Source of the DNA: Congeria kusceri
Taxonomy: Eukaryota > Mollusca > Bivalvia > Myida > Dreissenidae
Direction of reading: 5' to 3'
Length of the DNA stretch: 64,000 bases
Assembly: GCA_027627225.1 (NCBI GenBank)
Contig: JAPFQT010000037.1
Coordinates: 1,444,001-1,508,000 of the forward strand
The notes beneath the pieces are model-generated. The model was not told the origin of the DNA, ran no database searches, and saw nothing but the letters and a program-made list of their open reading frames with translations. This document shows, one piece after another, positions 47,421 through 60,177 of the stretch; position 1 is the stretch's first letter; every line of letters starts with the position of its first letter. Made by a program: the position numbers and the translations under genes.

Positions 47421-49005
47421 ATTTTTAAAGTCATTTTGCTATTCAAGTCTATATAAACCATGTGACCCCCGGGTCGTGACCAGTTTTGATCCCACGGGCA
47501 TCATTTGAACAATCTTTGTAGAGGATCACTATACAATGTTACATACCAAATATGAAACCTCTGGGCCTTGCGGTTTCAGAGGAGAAGATTTTTAAAGTCA
47601 TTTTGCTATTCAAGTCTTTATAAACCATGTGACCCCCGGGGCGTGGTCAGTTTTGACCCCAGGGGCATGATTTGAACAATCTTTGTAGAGGACCACTATA
47701 TAATGTTACATACCAAATATGAAAACTCTAGGCCTTGCGGTTTCAGAGAAGATTTTAAAAGTCATTTTGGTATTTAAGTCTATATAAACCATGTGACCCC
47801 CGGGTTGTGGCCAGTTTTGACCTACGGGACATCATTTGAACAATATTTGTACAGGACCACTATACAATGTTACATACCAAATATGAAACCTCTAGGCCTT
47901 GGAGTTTCAGGGGAGAAGATTTTTAAAGTCATTTTGCTGTACAAGTCTATATAAACCATGTGACCCCCAGGGCGTGGCCAGTTTTGACACCAGGGGCATC
48001 ATTTGAACAATCTTTGTAGAGGACCATTAGAGGATGTCACATATCAAATATGAAAGCTCCAAGCCTTGTCGTTTCAGAGAAGAGTTTTAAAGTTTTCCGT
48101 TTTTAAATCTATTTTTAGCCCTGGTGACCTACAAATGCAGAGGACCGGAACGATTTGAACAGTTTTGAAAGAGGGTCACCCAAGGATCATTCATGTGAAG
48201 TTTGGTGAAAATGTGCCCAACAGTTTTGGAGAAGATGTTCTTTGAATGAAAATGTTGAGACACGACACACGACGGACAAAAGGCGATTTTTAAAGCTCAC
48301 CATGAGCACGTTGTGCTCAGGTGAGCTAAAAACAAATGATCAGAGCAAGATTCATGTTGATTAATAATAACAAACTATGATGCTAAACAGAATACCTTGT
48401 TGAATAATCTCTGTGTGAATGCACTGCTTTAAAGTTGCCACTTGTCATTGGATTGTATTGATAATCTATTTTTAGACCAAGGTTTTTCCAATATTCATGG
48501 TGAATGAGCATTGGACTGTATACACACACTCTATTTTTAGTAAAGGTGTTTCCCAATACCGACCTCATTAACTGACGCTAGGTGTTGTGAGTGTAGTATA
48601 TGCTCTGTAAAATCATCATAGTTAAGTAACTAACTTTTTGTTACTGTAAGTAAGCCTCAATATACTTATTCGTTACTGGTATATGAAAATTGTTCTTAAT
48701 CATTATTTTGTTATTTCTCTGTGAAGAGTACTGTATTATGACAACAACTGTTTTTACAATGCTATACTTCAGTATGCCATTTAAACCTAGAAACTGAGTT
48801 TTTTGTAAAACCAGCAAGCTTTTCTTTTTCGCTCGTTTCATGTTCTGTTTAATCACTGTTCAGGACACATGTGTAATGAATAACTTATTATATTCTGTAT
48901 ATATTTTTAATATTTATGTGCTCATCATTGACTCTTCAAGATTATTGATTACTGGGTTCTTGTGTTGTATGATAAATCAAATGAATAATCTAAAATTTTA
49001 TAACA

Positions 49006-52000
49006 ATGGCTGACTTAAAAATTGTATCTTACAACTGTCGCGGACTTAATGACAGTAAAAAAAGAAATGACATGTTTGACTATTTAAAAAAACAAAAAGC
49101 AAAGCACAAGTATATTGTTTACAGGATTGTCATTTTACCCCATCTATGGAAAAACTGATTTATATGCAGTGGGATGGTGATTGTTATTTTAGTCATGGTA
49201 CTTCTAACTCTAGGGGTGTGTGTATTTTATTTCAAAAAAATATATCAGTAAAAGTACATAACTCTGAAAAGGATCAGTATGGGAATTACTTAATTTTAGA
49301 TTTAACATTTGAGACAACACGATTAACATTATGTACTTTGTATGGGCCTAATAATGATAATCCACTTTTTTACAATGAGATGTTTTTGAAAATAGACTCA
49401 TTTGGAAATGAGATTTTTATTTTGTGTGGTGATTTCAACCTTGTATTAGATACTAAATTAGATTATGTTAATTATAGAAGCCTGGATAATAACAAAAAGT
49501 CTAGGGATTTGTTGTCTTCTGTTATAAATGATAGGGGCTTGATAGATACATTTAGATTAATGAATGGTGATGTTAACCAATATACATGGAGAAAACCTAA
49601 TACTCTACAGCAAGGCAGGCTAGATTTCTTCCTTGTCACAAGTAATCTTTTAACACATATATGGCAATCGGATATTAAAGGAAGCTACAAATCTGACCAT
49701 TCAATTATAACTTTAAATTTAAATATTTATGAAGTAAACCATGGCAAGGGACTTTGGAAGTTCAATAACTCTCTATTATATGATGAAGAATACCTCCAGT
49801 GTATTAAATTAAAAATAGAAGAAATTAAAAAACAATACTGTTTGCCTGTTTACAATACTGAATCATTGAATATTATTGACAATAACTTGTTACATTTCAC
49901 TATTAACGACCAATTATTTTTAGAAACCCTGCTAATGGAGATTAGAGGCAAAACAATATCTTTTTCATCTTACAAATGCAAACAGAGGAGGGATAGAGAA
50001 GATCTTCTTGTCAAAAAAATTGAACAACTAGAAAAAAACATAAATGAATCAAATTCTGAGGAGCTTAATTCATTGCATCAAGAACTTTCAGAAATACGGG
50101 ATGTAAAAATGAAAGGGTCTTTTATTAGATCACGAGCCAAGTGGATCAATGAAGGTGAAAAACCTACACAATGTTTTTGCAATTTAGAAAAGCAACATTC
50201 ATCTAGCAAAACAATACCTTATATAGTAAACGATGATGGCCAACACATATATGACCAAAATGAAATTTTAATAGAAGCTGCTAAATATTATAAGACATTA
50301 TACACCAAAGCTGCAACAAATGAAAACAGTTACAATAGTGATATTTTTGATGATCTTAACAGAATACAGACAATAAAATTAAGTTATGACCAATCTCAAA
50401 CATTGGAGGGCTTGATGACAATAGAGGAAATCTCAGCCACCTTAAAAAATATGAAACATGATAGAAGCCCAGGGTCAGATGGTTTCACAACAGAATTTTT
50501 TAAAGTTTTCTGGAACGATATTAATTTTTTCATTTTAAGAAGTCTGAATTATGCTTTTATTTCAGGATCTTTATCTGTAACTCAAAAGGAAGGAATCATC
50601 ACCTGCATACCAAAAGACAATAAACCAAGACATTTCTTACAAAATCTAAGACCATTAACACTTTTAAATGTTGTATACAAGATAGCTTCAGGTACGATTG
50701 CCAATAGATTAAAAACAGTTCTTGACAAATTAATCTCAAACGAGCAAACTGGCTTCATAAAAGGAAGATATATAGGGGAAAATACGCGACTTTTATATGA
50801 TATATTAAAATATACAGAAGACAACAAAATACCAGGACTATTAATGACGCTAGACTTTGAAAAGGCCTTCGATACGTTATCATTCAATTTCATTGAGAAA
50901 ACTCTATTACACTTTAAATTTGGTACAATGTTCAGAAAATGGATCTCTCTTTTCCTTTACAACACCATGACAGCTATACAGATCAATGGGTATCTTTCGG
51001 AATTCATTAAAATTGAAAGAGGTTGCCGTCAAGGTGACCCAATCAGTTCTTATATTTTTATATTATGTGCTGAAATTCTAGCAATTAACATAAGGAACTC
51101 AAAACAAATTAAAGGAATCAGAATTGAAAATGTTGAATATAAAATTTCCCAATTTGCAGATGACACATCCCTGCTACTGGATGGATCTGACAATTCACTT
51201 AATGCTGCATTAGATTTACTCCAAACATTTGCAATAGAATCTGGTCTAAAAATTAACTATGACAAAACACATTTGATATGGATAGGATCCAAGAAATACA
51301 GTACCCACTCAATTAAAACTAAGTACAAACTTCTTTGGGGTACCACACGTTTTAAAGTATTGGGCATTATATTTGATGTAAATTTGGAAAAGATAATAGA
51401 CCTAAATTTTTCTAGTAAGTTGACAAATTTACAAAATAGTATAAACTTTTGGAAAAGAAGAAATATGACACCATTAGGGAAAATTACCGTAGTAAAATCT
51501 TTGTTACTTCCTCTTTTCACACATTTGTTCATTGCTCTTCCCAGCCCAGGATCAAAAATATTAAAGCAAATACATGATTGCTTTCACAATTTCATTTGGG
51601 ATGGACCTATAAAAATTAAACACAATGTTTTAATTAAACCTTATGAAGACGGTGGACTTAATATGCTTGATATTTTCTCTTTTGAAAAAAGTATGAAATT
51701 AACTTGGATAAAGAAAATTGCAACATGTACAGGTAAATGTTTTCAACTAGTATATTCCTTGTTCGAAGTAAAAAAAATGTTAAACATGGGGAGTGCTTAT
51801 GTCGAGAAAATTGTAAATTGTTTGCGTAATTGCTTCTGGAAGGATGTTCTTACATATTATTGTATGTATATGAATAAAATGAAAGTTTGTAAATTTGATG
51901 ATATATTGAACATGCCATTATTCTATAATAACAATTTTCAGATTGGCTTGAAATATATTTATGAAAAAAATATGTATGACAGAGGAATTCGATATGTAAG

Positions 52001-52673
52001 AGACATATTATGCTCATCTGGAGAGTTTAGGAATAAACAAGATATTGAAACCTGTACCGGGAAAAAATTGAATTTTCTATTTTACGAAGGATTTAAAAAA
52101 GCTGTGTCTGAGTTCTTTAGAAAATCTGGTTTTGCTACCGGAGACACAAGTAAACCCAATATCAAAGGCGTATTTATTTCATTTTATTTAAATGAAATTG
52201 TTTTAGCAAAAAATCATAATAAAACGGCTTATAACAAATTTATCTTAAACAATGAAAAACCTTCAAGTCAAATTAAATGGAATGGAACTTTTGATAATAT
52301 AGATTGGAGGTATACGCACAGTTTTGTTTTTAGAGTCTCCAGAGACACATACATACAATGGTTGCAGACTAGAATTGTTCATAGAATTTTAGGAACTAGA
52401 TCTTTGTTACATAAAATGAAAATTGTAAACGACAACATGTGTATTTTTTGCAAGACACATGAGGAGACATTAATTCATCTGTTCTGGGAATGTGAACACA
52501 TACAGCCAATTGTTAACCATATCAAAAATGAGATAGCCTTAAATCATATTAACTTGCCTTCACTTTCATGTCAAGACATGCTTCTTGGAATTTGTAACGA
52601 AAAAATGACTCATGTAAACATTTTGTTACTTCAAACAAAAAGGTACATTTGTATGTGTAAAAAAATCAAATAG
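49006..52673 (+). pseudogene. LINE ORF2: APE endonuclease and reverse transcriptase
   Basis: The natural start is at 49006 (MADLKIVSYNCRGLNDSKKR), the N-terminus of an APE-type endonuclease. One base appears lost near 49115: afterwards the reading resumes as LQDCHFTPSMEKL. The main open frame is 1,175 residues from 49146. Endonuclease motifs include CGDFN (about residue 95) and SDHS (about 183). The reverse transcriptase has LRPLTLLNVVYKI (about 501), GFIKGRY, LDFEKAFD, GCRQGDPIS and FADD (about 669). Near the C-terminus CIFCKTHEETLIHLFWEC (about 1098) is a zf-RVT-like Cys/His cluster. It normally nicks target DNA and copies its own RNA. The frame ends at 52671, with apparent continuation in another frame to about 52790 (LKKNLQIAWEIQKHTW), so a second frameshift is likely. 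Two small lesions suggest a young but dead copy. Confidence 0.9.
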
Positions 52674-52790
52674 AATTCCGACCATTCAAGGACTTAAGAA
52701 AAATCTGCAGATAGCATGGGAAATCCAAAAACACACTTGGTGTGAGAACGAGTTTCCGAATTGGTCAGTTGTAAGACTCTTGATACAATG

Positions 52791-53223
52791 AACCCAAAAG
52801 TATGCTAATATGATATTAAAATATACACTAACCTTATTATATATTGTCAGTACACTGTGATCAATTTTTATATTTTATTTTTATTTTTATTTTTTTTATT
52901 TTTTTTTTATTTTTATTTTTCTTTACTCTGCAAACTCAAATATTTTTGCAGCATGATTTGCTGCAAATATTTGCAGTACAGCTAATCCATTGTAAACAGT
53001 ATTTACTAAGTAATAGATGTATTTTGTAATGTGTTAACTGCTACATCATATGGAATGTTTGTGTATCTACATCATTGACAATTGTCTCTAACACATAAAA
53101 ATGAAACTAACACAAAAAAACTCTGTACGGTATGGAGCTGTGAAATAAATGTTATTTTCCACACACACACACACAAAAATAATAAAAAAATAAAATAAAA
53201 TAAAAAAAAAAAAAAAAAAAAAA
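52791..53223 (+). other. LINE 3' UTR and A-rich tail
   Basis: Contains a T-rich stretch (52865-52920), a CA tract (53160-53175) and the terminal A-rich run that abuts the target-site duplication. Confidence 0.7.
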
Positions 53224-53516
53224 AAGATTCATGTTGATTGGGCAAAGAATGTGACTTCTAAAGTGTTCACAAGCTTTTTTTTCAACTTGACCTAGTGACC
53301 TAGTTTTTGACTCTACATGACCCTGTTTCGAACTCGTCATTGCAACAAATGTTCTGAGCAAGTTTCATGAAGATTAGGCAACAAATGTAGCCTCTATAGT
53401 GTTCACAAGGTTAATGTTGATGACGAATGACGAACGATTCACGACGCACGACCGACAAAAGGTGATCACAATAGCTCACCATGAGCATGTTGTGCTTAGG
53501 TGAGCTAAAAAATTGG

Positions 53517-53813
53517 TCCCACCGGGGTTCGAACCAGGGACCTCCGGATTTAAAGGCTATCACCTTAACCACTCGGCCATTCCGACTTGCATTATTTACT
53601 TCAGTGTTCCCCTGTGTTGTCAACAATTTCAACGAAGTTAACAGAAACACTCCTACCTATTCCATTGTTTAAACCAAAACGGTTTTTAGAGTATATTTCT
53701 AGGTCCATAGTGTTATTTTGCTCCTTTGTATACACTGTTCTTTTATTTTTGTAATCGGTGACAAAAAGTTGAACAATTTTCAATTCATCAATCTGTGAAC
53801 AGGTCCCTTTAAT
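53517..53813 (-). repeat. SINE-like repeat with tRNA-like part
   Basis: On the minus strand it begins TTAAAGGGACCTGTTCACAG (a block also at 34636). After about 200 bases it ends with a tRNA-like part: AATGGCCGAGTGGTTAAGGT (A box) and CCCTGGTTCGAACCCCGG (B box). Acceptor and anticodon stems do not pair, so this is not a functional tRNA. It directly follows the end of the family 2 element. Confidence 0.6.
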
Positions 53814-54003
53814 GTAATCATTATCTGAATATTATTAACTTGTCACAGAACAATATAGCAGTAATCAGATATGTGTTTTCAATGTTTAAATAACATCAAA
53901 GACAAAGGTGAAATAATCAAAATTATATTCACGCTCAGAATATGTGGTTTTTGACTTGTCTTATAAAATGTTTTTATTTTAGATAACAGATAACACATAT
54001 TAA
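53814..54003. other. Short non-coding spacer
   Basis: AT-rich spacer between the SINE-like repeat and the next tandem-cored element; nothing recognised. Confidence 0.4.
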
Positions 54004-57000
54004 CAAGAGAGCCACAAGGCTCTAGGTCGCCCACCTCAGGGGCTAAGGAACTAAACTGTTTTGAGCAAGTTTCATGAAGATTCGGCTAAAAATTTGGTGT
54101 TCACAAGCTTTTTTTCAATTTGGCCGGTGGACCTAGCTTGTTACCCCATGTCACGTGGTTTCGAACTTGTTGCAGATATGAATGCGACAAATGTTCTAAG
54201 CAAATTTTGTGATGATTGGCCTATAAATGTGGCCTCTAGAGTGTTCACAAGCTTTTTCTTTAATTTGGCCTGGTGACCTAGTTTTTTACCCCACATGACC
54301 CAGTTTCAAACTCATCCGAGATAACATTGAAATACATGTTATGAGCAAGTTTCTAGAAGATTGGGCAAAAAATATGACTTCTAGTGTATTCAAGTTTTTT
54401 CTTCAATTTGCCCTCGTGACCTAGTTCTTGACCACACATGAGCCAGTTTTAAACCCATCCGAGATATCATTGGGACAAATGTTCTGAGCAAGTTCCATGA
54501 TGATTGGGCTATAAATGTGGTTGCCAGAGTGTTCAAAAACGTTTTTCTTCAATTGGGCCTGGGGACCTAGTTTTTAATCCCACATGACCCAGTTTCGAAC
54601 TCGTCCGAGGTATCATTAAGAAAAATGTTCTCAGCAAGTTACATGATGATTGGGCTACAAATGTGGCCTCTAGAGTGTTTCCAAGCTTTTTCTTCAATTA
54701 CGCCTGGTGTCCTAGTTTTTGACCCTAGAAGACACAGTTTCAAACTTGTTTGAGATATTATTGAAACAAATGTTCTGAATGAGTTTTAAGAAGACTGGGG
54801 TAAAAAATAGGGTGTTCACAAGCTTTTTATTTTATATGACCTAGTGACCTAGTTTTTGACCCCACATGACCAAGTTCCAAATTCTTTCGAGATATTATTA
54901 GAACAAATGTTCTGGGCAAGTTTCATGATGATTGGGCAATTAATGTGGCCTCTAGAGCGTTCACAAGCTTCATAAAGTTTTCAATATTGCCATACAAGGT
55001 AAACTGCCCCTTCCCCTGCCAGCCATGTTTTTCAACATAGCAGAACCATTTTCGAACTCAGCCGAGATATCATAAGAACGAATGTTCTGAGCAAGTTTCA
55101 TGTTGAACGGGCAAAAAATGTGACTTTTGGAGCGTTCACAAGCTTATTACTGAGCCATATAAGGAAAACTGCCTCGCCCTCTGGTGGCCATGTTTTTCAA
55201 CGGAGAGGAACCATGTTCAAATATGGCCTAGATATCATAAGAACAAACGTTTCAGAGCAAGTTTCATGTTCATTGGGCTAAAAATTGTCACTTCTAGAGT
55301 GTTCACAAGCTTTTCTTCAATTTGACCTAGTGACCTAGTTTTTGACCCCACATTACCCAGTTTCGAACTGGTTCGATATATCATTGGGACAAAAGTTTCA
55401 TGAAGATTGGGCAATAAAAGTAGCCTCTAGAGTGTTCACAAACTTTTTTAAAGTTTTCAATTGAGCCATATAAGAAAAACTGCCCCGCCCCGTGGCAGCT
55501 ATGTTTTTCAACGGAATGAAACTATTTTTAAACTCGGCTGACATATCATTAGAATGTTCTGAGCAAGTTTTATGTTGATTGGGTAAAAAATGTGACTTTT
55601 GGAGCATTCATAAGCTTTTATTATAGCCAAAGAAAACTGCCCCGCCACCTTGCAGCCATGTTTTTCAACGGAGCGGAACTATCTTAGAATTCGGCATAGA
55701 TATCATAAGAACAACAATTTTCTGAGCAAGTTTCATGTTCATTGGGCTATAAATGTAACTTCAACAGTGTTCACAAGCTTTTTAAAGTTTTCAATACAGC
55801 CATATAAGGAAAACTTCCTCACCCCGTGGCAGCCATGTTTTGCAAGGGAGCGGAACCATTTGGGCAAAAAATGTGATCTCCAGAGTGTTCACAAGTTTTT
55901 TCTATAGCCATATAAGGACAACTGCCCCGCTTCCTGGCAGCCATATTTTTAAATGCAGCGGAATCATTTTCGAACTCGGCCGAGATATCATAAGAACGAA
56001 TATTCTGAGCAAGTTTCGTGAAGATTGGGTAAAAAATGTCACTTCTAGAGTGTTCAAAAGCTTTTTCTATAGCCATATAAGGCAAACTGCCCCACCCCCT
56101 GGCGGCCATGTTTTTCAATGGACTGGAACCATTTTCGAACTCGGCCGAGATATCATAAGAACAAATGTTCTGAGCAAGTTTCGTGAAGATTGGGTAAAAA
56201 ATGACACTTCTAGTGTTCAAAAGCTTTTTCTATAGCCATATAAGGCAAACCCCCTGGTGGCCATGTTTTTCAACGGAGCGGAACCATATTCAAAAAAGAT
56301 CGAGAGAACAAATGTTCTGAGCAAGTTTCATGTTGGGCAAAAAATGTTACTTCTAGAGTGTCCACAAGCTTTTTCTTCAATGTCACCTAGTGACCTAGTT
56401 TTTGACCCTACATGACCAAGTTTCAAACACGTACGAGAAATAATTATGACAAATGTTCTGGGCAAATTTCATGAAGATTAGGCAATAAATGTGGCCTCTA
56501 GAGTGTTAACAAGCTTGTCAAAGTTGTCCATATAGCCATATAAGGAGAACTGCCCCGCCATGTGGCAGCCATGTTTTTCATTGCAGTGGAACAATTATCG
56601 AACTCGGTTGAGATATCTTAAGAACAAATGTTCTAAGCAAGTTTCATGTTGATTGGGCAACAAATGTGACTTCTATAGTGTTCACAAACTTTTTCTATAG
56701 CCATGTAAGGACAACTGCCCCGCCCCATGGTAGCCATTTTTTCAATGGAGTGGAACCATTTTCGAACTCGGCCGAGATATCAGAAGAACAAATATTCAGA
56801 GCAAGTTTCGTGAAGATTGGGTAAAACATGACACTTCTAGAGTGTTCACAAGCTTTTGCTATAGCATTATAAGGAAAACTGCCCCACCCCCTGGCGGCCA
56901 TGTTTTTCTGTTGGACCGGAACCATTTTCGAACTCGGCTGAGATATCATTAGAACATATGTTCTGAGCAAGTTTCATGTTGATTGGGGAAAAAATATTAC

Positions 57001-57545
57001 TTCTAGAGTGTTCACAAGCTTTTTCGTCCCTTTGACCAAGTGACCTAGTTTTTGACCCCACATGACCCGATCTCAACCTTGGCCAAGATATCATTGGGAC
57101 AAATGGTCTGACCAAGTTTCTTGAAGATTGGCCAATAAATGTGGCCTTTAGAGTGTTCACAAGCTTTTTCGTCCCTTTGACCTAGTGACCTGGTTTTTGA
57201 CCCCACATGACCCGGTCTCAACCTTGGCCAAGATATCATTGGGACAAATGGTCTGACCAAGTTTCATGTTGATTGGGCAAAAAATATGACTTCTAGAGTG
57301 TTCACAAGCTTTTTCGTCCCTTTGACCAAGTGACCTAGTTTTTGACCCCACATGACCCGATCTCAACCTTGGCCAAGATATCATTGGGACAAATGCTCTG
57401 ACCAAGTTTCTTGAAGATTGGCCAATAAATGTGGCCTCTAGAGTGTTCACAAGGTAAATGTTGACGATACAAGTCGGACAACACACGATAAACAAAAGGC
57501 AATCACAAAAGCCCATCATGAGCACGTTGAGCTCGGGTGAGCCAA
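54004..57545 (+). mobile_element. Tandem-cored element, family 2, long copy
   Basis: Starts AACAAGAGAGCCACAAGGCT then CTAGGTCGCCCACCTCAGG. About 20 diverged monomers follow: 145-bp units plus variants with CATATAAGGAAAACTGCCCC and CAGCCATGTTTTTCAACGGA. A 291-bp dimer period is seen at about 57026 and 57317. The end is a hairpin at 57511-57542 (GCCCATCATGAGCACG / GAGCTCGGGTGAGC) followed by CAAAAA. Open frames in the array are by-products. Confidence 0.7.
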
Positions 57546-57849
57546 AAATAACAATAGAACAATAATCGTATTACGTAAATGAATTTAATTTATATAAGAT
57601 AAACATACATCATTTATATAGCACAGAAAATTCATAGGAAATAAAATGTACAAACATGCATAAACATGAGAAAAGGCACTACACAATGAATATAATATAT
57701 TAATATGAATCATATAGCTAATACCGGTTATTTTATTCGTAAAGTTTTCGCTATATTCACGATCACAATGAAAACGCGGAAATTAACAACATTAATATAT
57801 AAGCAAAGGTCCATCTTTTAAGCTGTGAAATTACTGCACAAATTCTCAG
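57546..57849. other. Non-coding spacer
   Basis: AT-rich, no feature seen. Confidence 0.4.
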
Positions 57850-59600
57850 CTATAATGATTCCTTACACGTAATTAAAAATGTTGGTTGTGTTCTACTGAG
57901 ACGATGTAGTGTAGTGAGACGAGGAGATATGACAACAGTTTTGCGTGTGGAGATTGTCGTAGATGTTCGCCAGCTGGTAACCTTAGTAAACATCTTTGTC
58001 GAAGAATATGGGCAGATAAGATATCTCATCGGATGGTGAACGGTGGGATAAAATGTTCCAGTTTGGGCTGATCCAGGCAGTCTCTTGCAACACGAGCAGG
58101 TCAATAACTTCCCGCGTTCGCGGCTGTCTGGGCGGATCCTTGATACCTTCCATATGGTGGCTGCAGTGAGGCTTTTATAAGAAATCAAAATCCCTGTCTT
58201 GTTCTAGTCGAGTGCGACACTGTCCTTCCTCATATGACTGTATTGCCTGCTTACAGATTGACTTCCATGTTGCTTTTCGTGTCCCATAGCTTGCATCCTA
58301 AAGTGTTTTGGGAAAAGTGGTGATTATTTGGACACATTAACCTGACACTGATCTTTATGCACATATATATTACTAATCAGTTACGGTGAATACTTTAGCT
58401 TCTGTATTGGAATCGCATAAAATTTATGTAAGAGTATTCCATTGAAAATACAGTTATGGTATCATTAAACACATGAAACACATGTAGGAACAAATCCGAA
58501 TATAAATATAGGTAATAATTCAAGCGCGTAATCAATGCTAATACAGTTCACGAGTGTCAGGTCAATGTCTCCGAGCTATGGTAAATAGCTTTGCAGAAAG
58601 GTTAAGTTTTTACCATATCTTCTGGACTCTGCGTGACAGGGACATGAGCATACCTCCAATTGGCTGTCGTAGTGGTATTTTCCTTGAGATGTCTGGTAGA
58701 CTGCTGGATTGGGATGGGCTCTGACACGCATCCACGTGAGATGACACCGCTTGTGCTATGTTGATATGAGTCTGATATAATTCTCAGCATTTTACTGTTA
58801 ATTCCGATGTGATTCAATTTGTACATGAGCCCATTTGTCCATATTTTATCGAGTGCAGACTGCGCATCATGATATGTGCAGACTGCTTCCACGTTTGCAG
58901 CAGAAATCACAGGCTACTTGACGCATGCACGAGAATCCATACTGCAGGTTTTTTAACTTTGACAGAGTTGGTGTATTCTCAATGTGGTGAATTAACAGCT
59001 TTTCAAACAATTTTGATACCACTGGTGGAAGTGATATGGCTCTGTAGCTGTAAGAAGAGTCTGTTAAGTGTTTCCATATTTTCTTTGCGTTATGTCACTG
59101 TAAGGCCATGCTTGAAACTGACAGGCATTTTTTTGTTGGAAATTATTGATTTAAACAGTATCTAGAAAAGATGTCAATTCGAAGTCACTATACTTCGGGT
59201 ACTCGTTGGTGACAGTGGCACACTTTCTTCATCGGGTGACCATTGATTAGCCTTTGCAGTCCTCTGTTGCCTGTTTCGTAGGAAAGCTCTCGGTCGGGAT
59301 GATTTTTGCTTGATGGCATGTGATATTATGTTACGCATTCATTTACAAACTGTTTGTGGTTGGCGTCAAACTCAGGGTTCTTTGCTAACGAGTACAGTTT
59401 CTAGAAGTATGTGCTCCATCCGTTGAGTGCCACGTCGATCTTTGTTTCACGTTTGCCTTCAAAATCTATTTCACAACCGTACTTATTGCGTTCTGAGCAC
59501 TTGGTGTTGAACATTTTCCAGAAAGATGGTGGATAAATTTTTTGACAAAGTGTCTATTTTTTCTAGTTCAACCTGGTCATTGATGTAGAAGTGTTTTTTG
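57850..59600 (-). pseudogene. Non-LTR reverse transcriptase remnant
   Basis: On the minus strand, broken frames assemble into a reverse transcriptase. Around 59000-58920, pieces such as KAVNSPH, EYTNSVKVK and a QYGF-like segment correspond to the region before the first catalytic motif. At 58910-58680 the frame reads DAQSALDKIWTNGLMYKLNH, IGINSKMLRIISDS and a QSTR remnant, matching the Asp-x-x-x-Ala-Phe-Asp / Gly-Leu / Gln-Ser-x-Arg order of LINE reverse transcriptases. The segment at 58188-57850 has RERGKLLTCSCC in one frame and SPSDEISYLPIFFDKDVY in another. Many stops and frameshifts show that it is old. It is unrelated in sequence to the LINE at 48363. Confidence 0.6.
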
Positions 59601-60177
59601 AGACGGATAAACTAAACTCTCAAAAGACAGTTGGAAACAAACAATATTAAACTGTGAGTTATAAAGATACTGTTCGACAGATTGCTCTTAAACAGTTAGC
59701 TCGGTCAGGGCAGCACTCACTTTGACCCAAGTAGTTTGTACCACAATTACTGCACACAAAAAACAACAGAAAATCATAGCTAAGTATCTGATAAAAGTCT
59801 ACAAATCATTCTAGATGCATAATGACTATCTATTTAACTGCAAGCACAAGTATCGATGTAAAAATAAACAATGTTAAATCATTATCAGCATTAAACATAA
59901 TGAAATTAACCAATTTCACATAATATAATCATTTTTGCTGTCATTTTAAGATAAAAATATTGTTTATACAAACATATTGTAGATTCTAAACCACAATTGT
60001 GTTTTGAAACATAACACAATACACAATACATAAATTTGAAACATAATACATTACACAATACATAAATTTGAAACATAATACATTACACAATACATCAGTT
60101 TCAATATAAATACATAATGTCATTTTAAAATTAACACATTTGTTATTATACAAATGTCTGATACATGTAAAAGTAAG
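59601..60177. other. Non-coding, downstream of the TRIM-type gene
   Basis: 3' flank of the minus-strand gene. AT-rich and contains the 32-bp repeat at 60003. No clear polyadenylation signal was identified. Confidence 0.4.
60003..60106. repeat. 32-bp tandem repeat, three copies
   Basis: TTTGAAACATAATACATTAC and ACAATACATAAA recur at 60006, 60038 and 60070. Confidence 0.85.

Larger units (their letters stand above)
39001..48060 (+). repeat. 167-bp satellite-like tandem array
   Basis: About 50 monomers of 160-168 bp share GACCCCAGGGGCATCATTTG, AACAATCTTTGTAGAGGACC, ACAATGTTACATACCAAATA, TGAAACCTCTGGGCCTTGCG, GTTTCAGAGGAGAAGATTTT, AAAGTCATTTTGCTATTTAA and GTCTATATAAACCATGTGAC. A measured spacing between equivalent points (41566 and 41733) is 167. 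One hAT-like MITE interrupts it. Open frames in it are accidental: those at 43034-43243 and 44979-45188 are copies of the same satellite segment. Confidence 0.95.
38391..48330 (+). mobile_element. Chimeric tandem-cored element (family 3 head, family 1 body)
   Basis: Inserted in the family 2 sequence ATATCATA / ACAAATGATCAGAGCAAG. The head (38391-38998) begins AACAAGAGGGCCATGATGGC and has ~140-bp monomers of a distinct family. At about 38999 it switches abruptly to family 1 monomers. The 3' end is typical of family 1: a CCTGGTGACCTACAAATGCA domain, a GACACACGACGGAC tail, and a hairpin at 48295-48326 (GCTCACCATGAGCAC / GTGCTCAGGTGAGC) followed by TAAAAA. At 9.9 kb it is far longer than the two other family 1 copies because its core was amplified. 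Confidence 0.65.
48363..53223 (+). mobile_element. L1/Tx1-like LINE, 5' truncated, with TSD
   Basis: Flanked by a direct duplication AAGATTCATGTTGATT (48347-48362 and 53224-53239; the first two A bases are ambiguous with the poly-A). The 3' end is an A-rich tail at 53165-53223. The element carries one large ORF (endonuclease-reverse transcriptase) and about 640 bp of upstream sequence with no ORF1, so it is probably 5' truncated. It sits in a family 2 monomer just 32 bases after the chimeric element. Confidence 0.85.
35534..53514 (+). mobile_element. Tandem-cored element, family 2, expanded by nested insertions
   Basis: The host element is present in five blocks: 35534-35687, 36236-36623, 38176-38390, 48331-48362 and 53224-53514, about 1.1 kb in all. 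It starts AAGAGGGCCATAAGGCCCTA then GGTCGCTCACCTGAG. Monomers of about 145 bp follow (TTCTGAGCAAGTTTCATG, ATTGGGCAAAAAATGTG, TAGAGTGTTCACAAGC, GACCTAGTTTTTGACCCCAC). It ends in a hairpin at 53474-53505 (GCTCACCATGAGCA / TGTGCTTAGGTGAGC) followed by TAAAA. Reading across each gap restores the monomer sequence, so this is one element interrupted four times. Confidence 0.75.

Noticed and set aside
53517..53590. Functional tRNA gene on the minus strand
   Set aside because: A and B boxes are good, but acceptor and anticodon stems do not pair and it is part of a longer SINE-like repeat.
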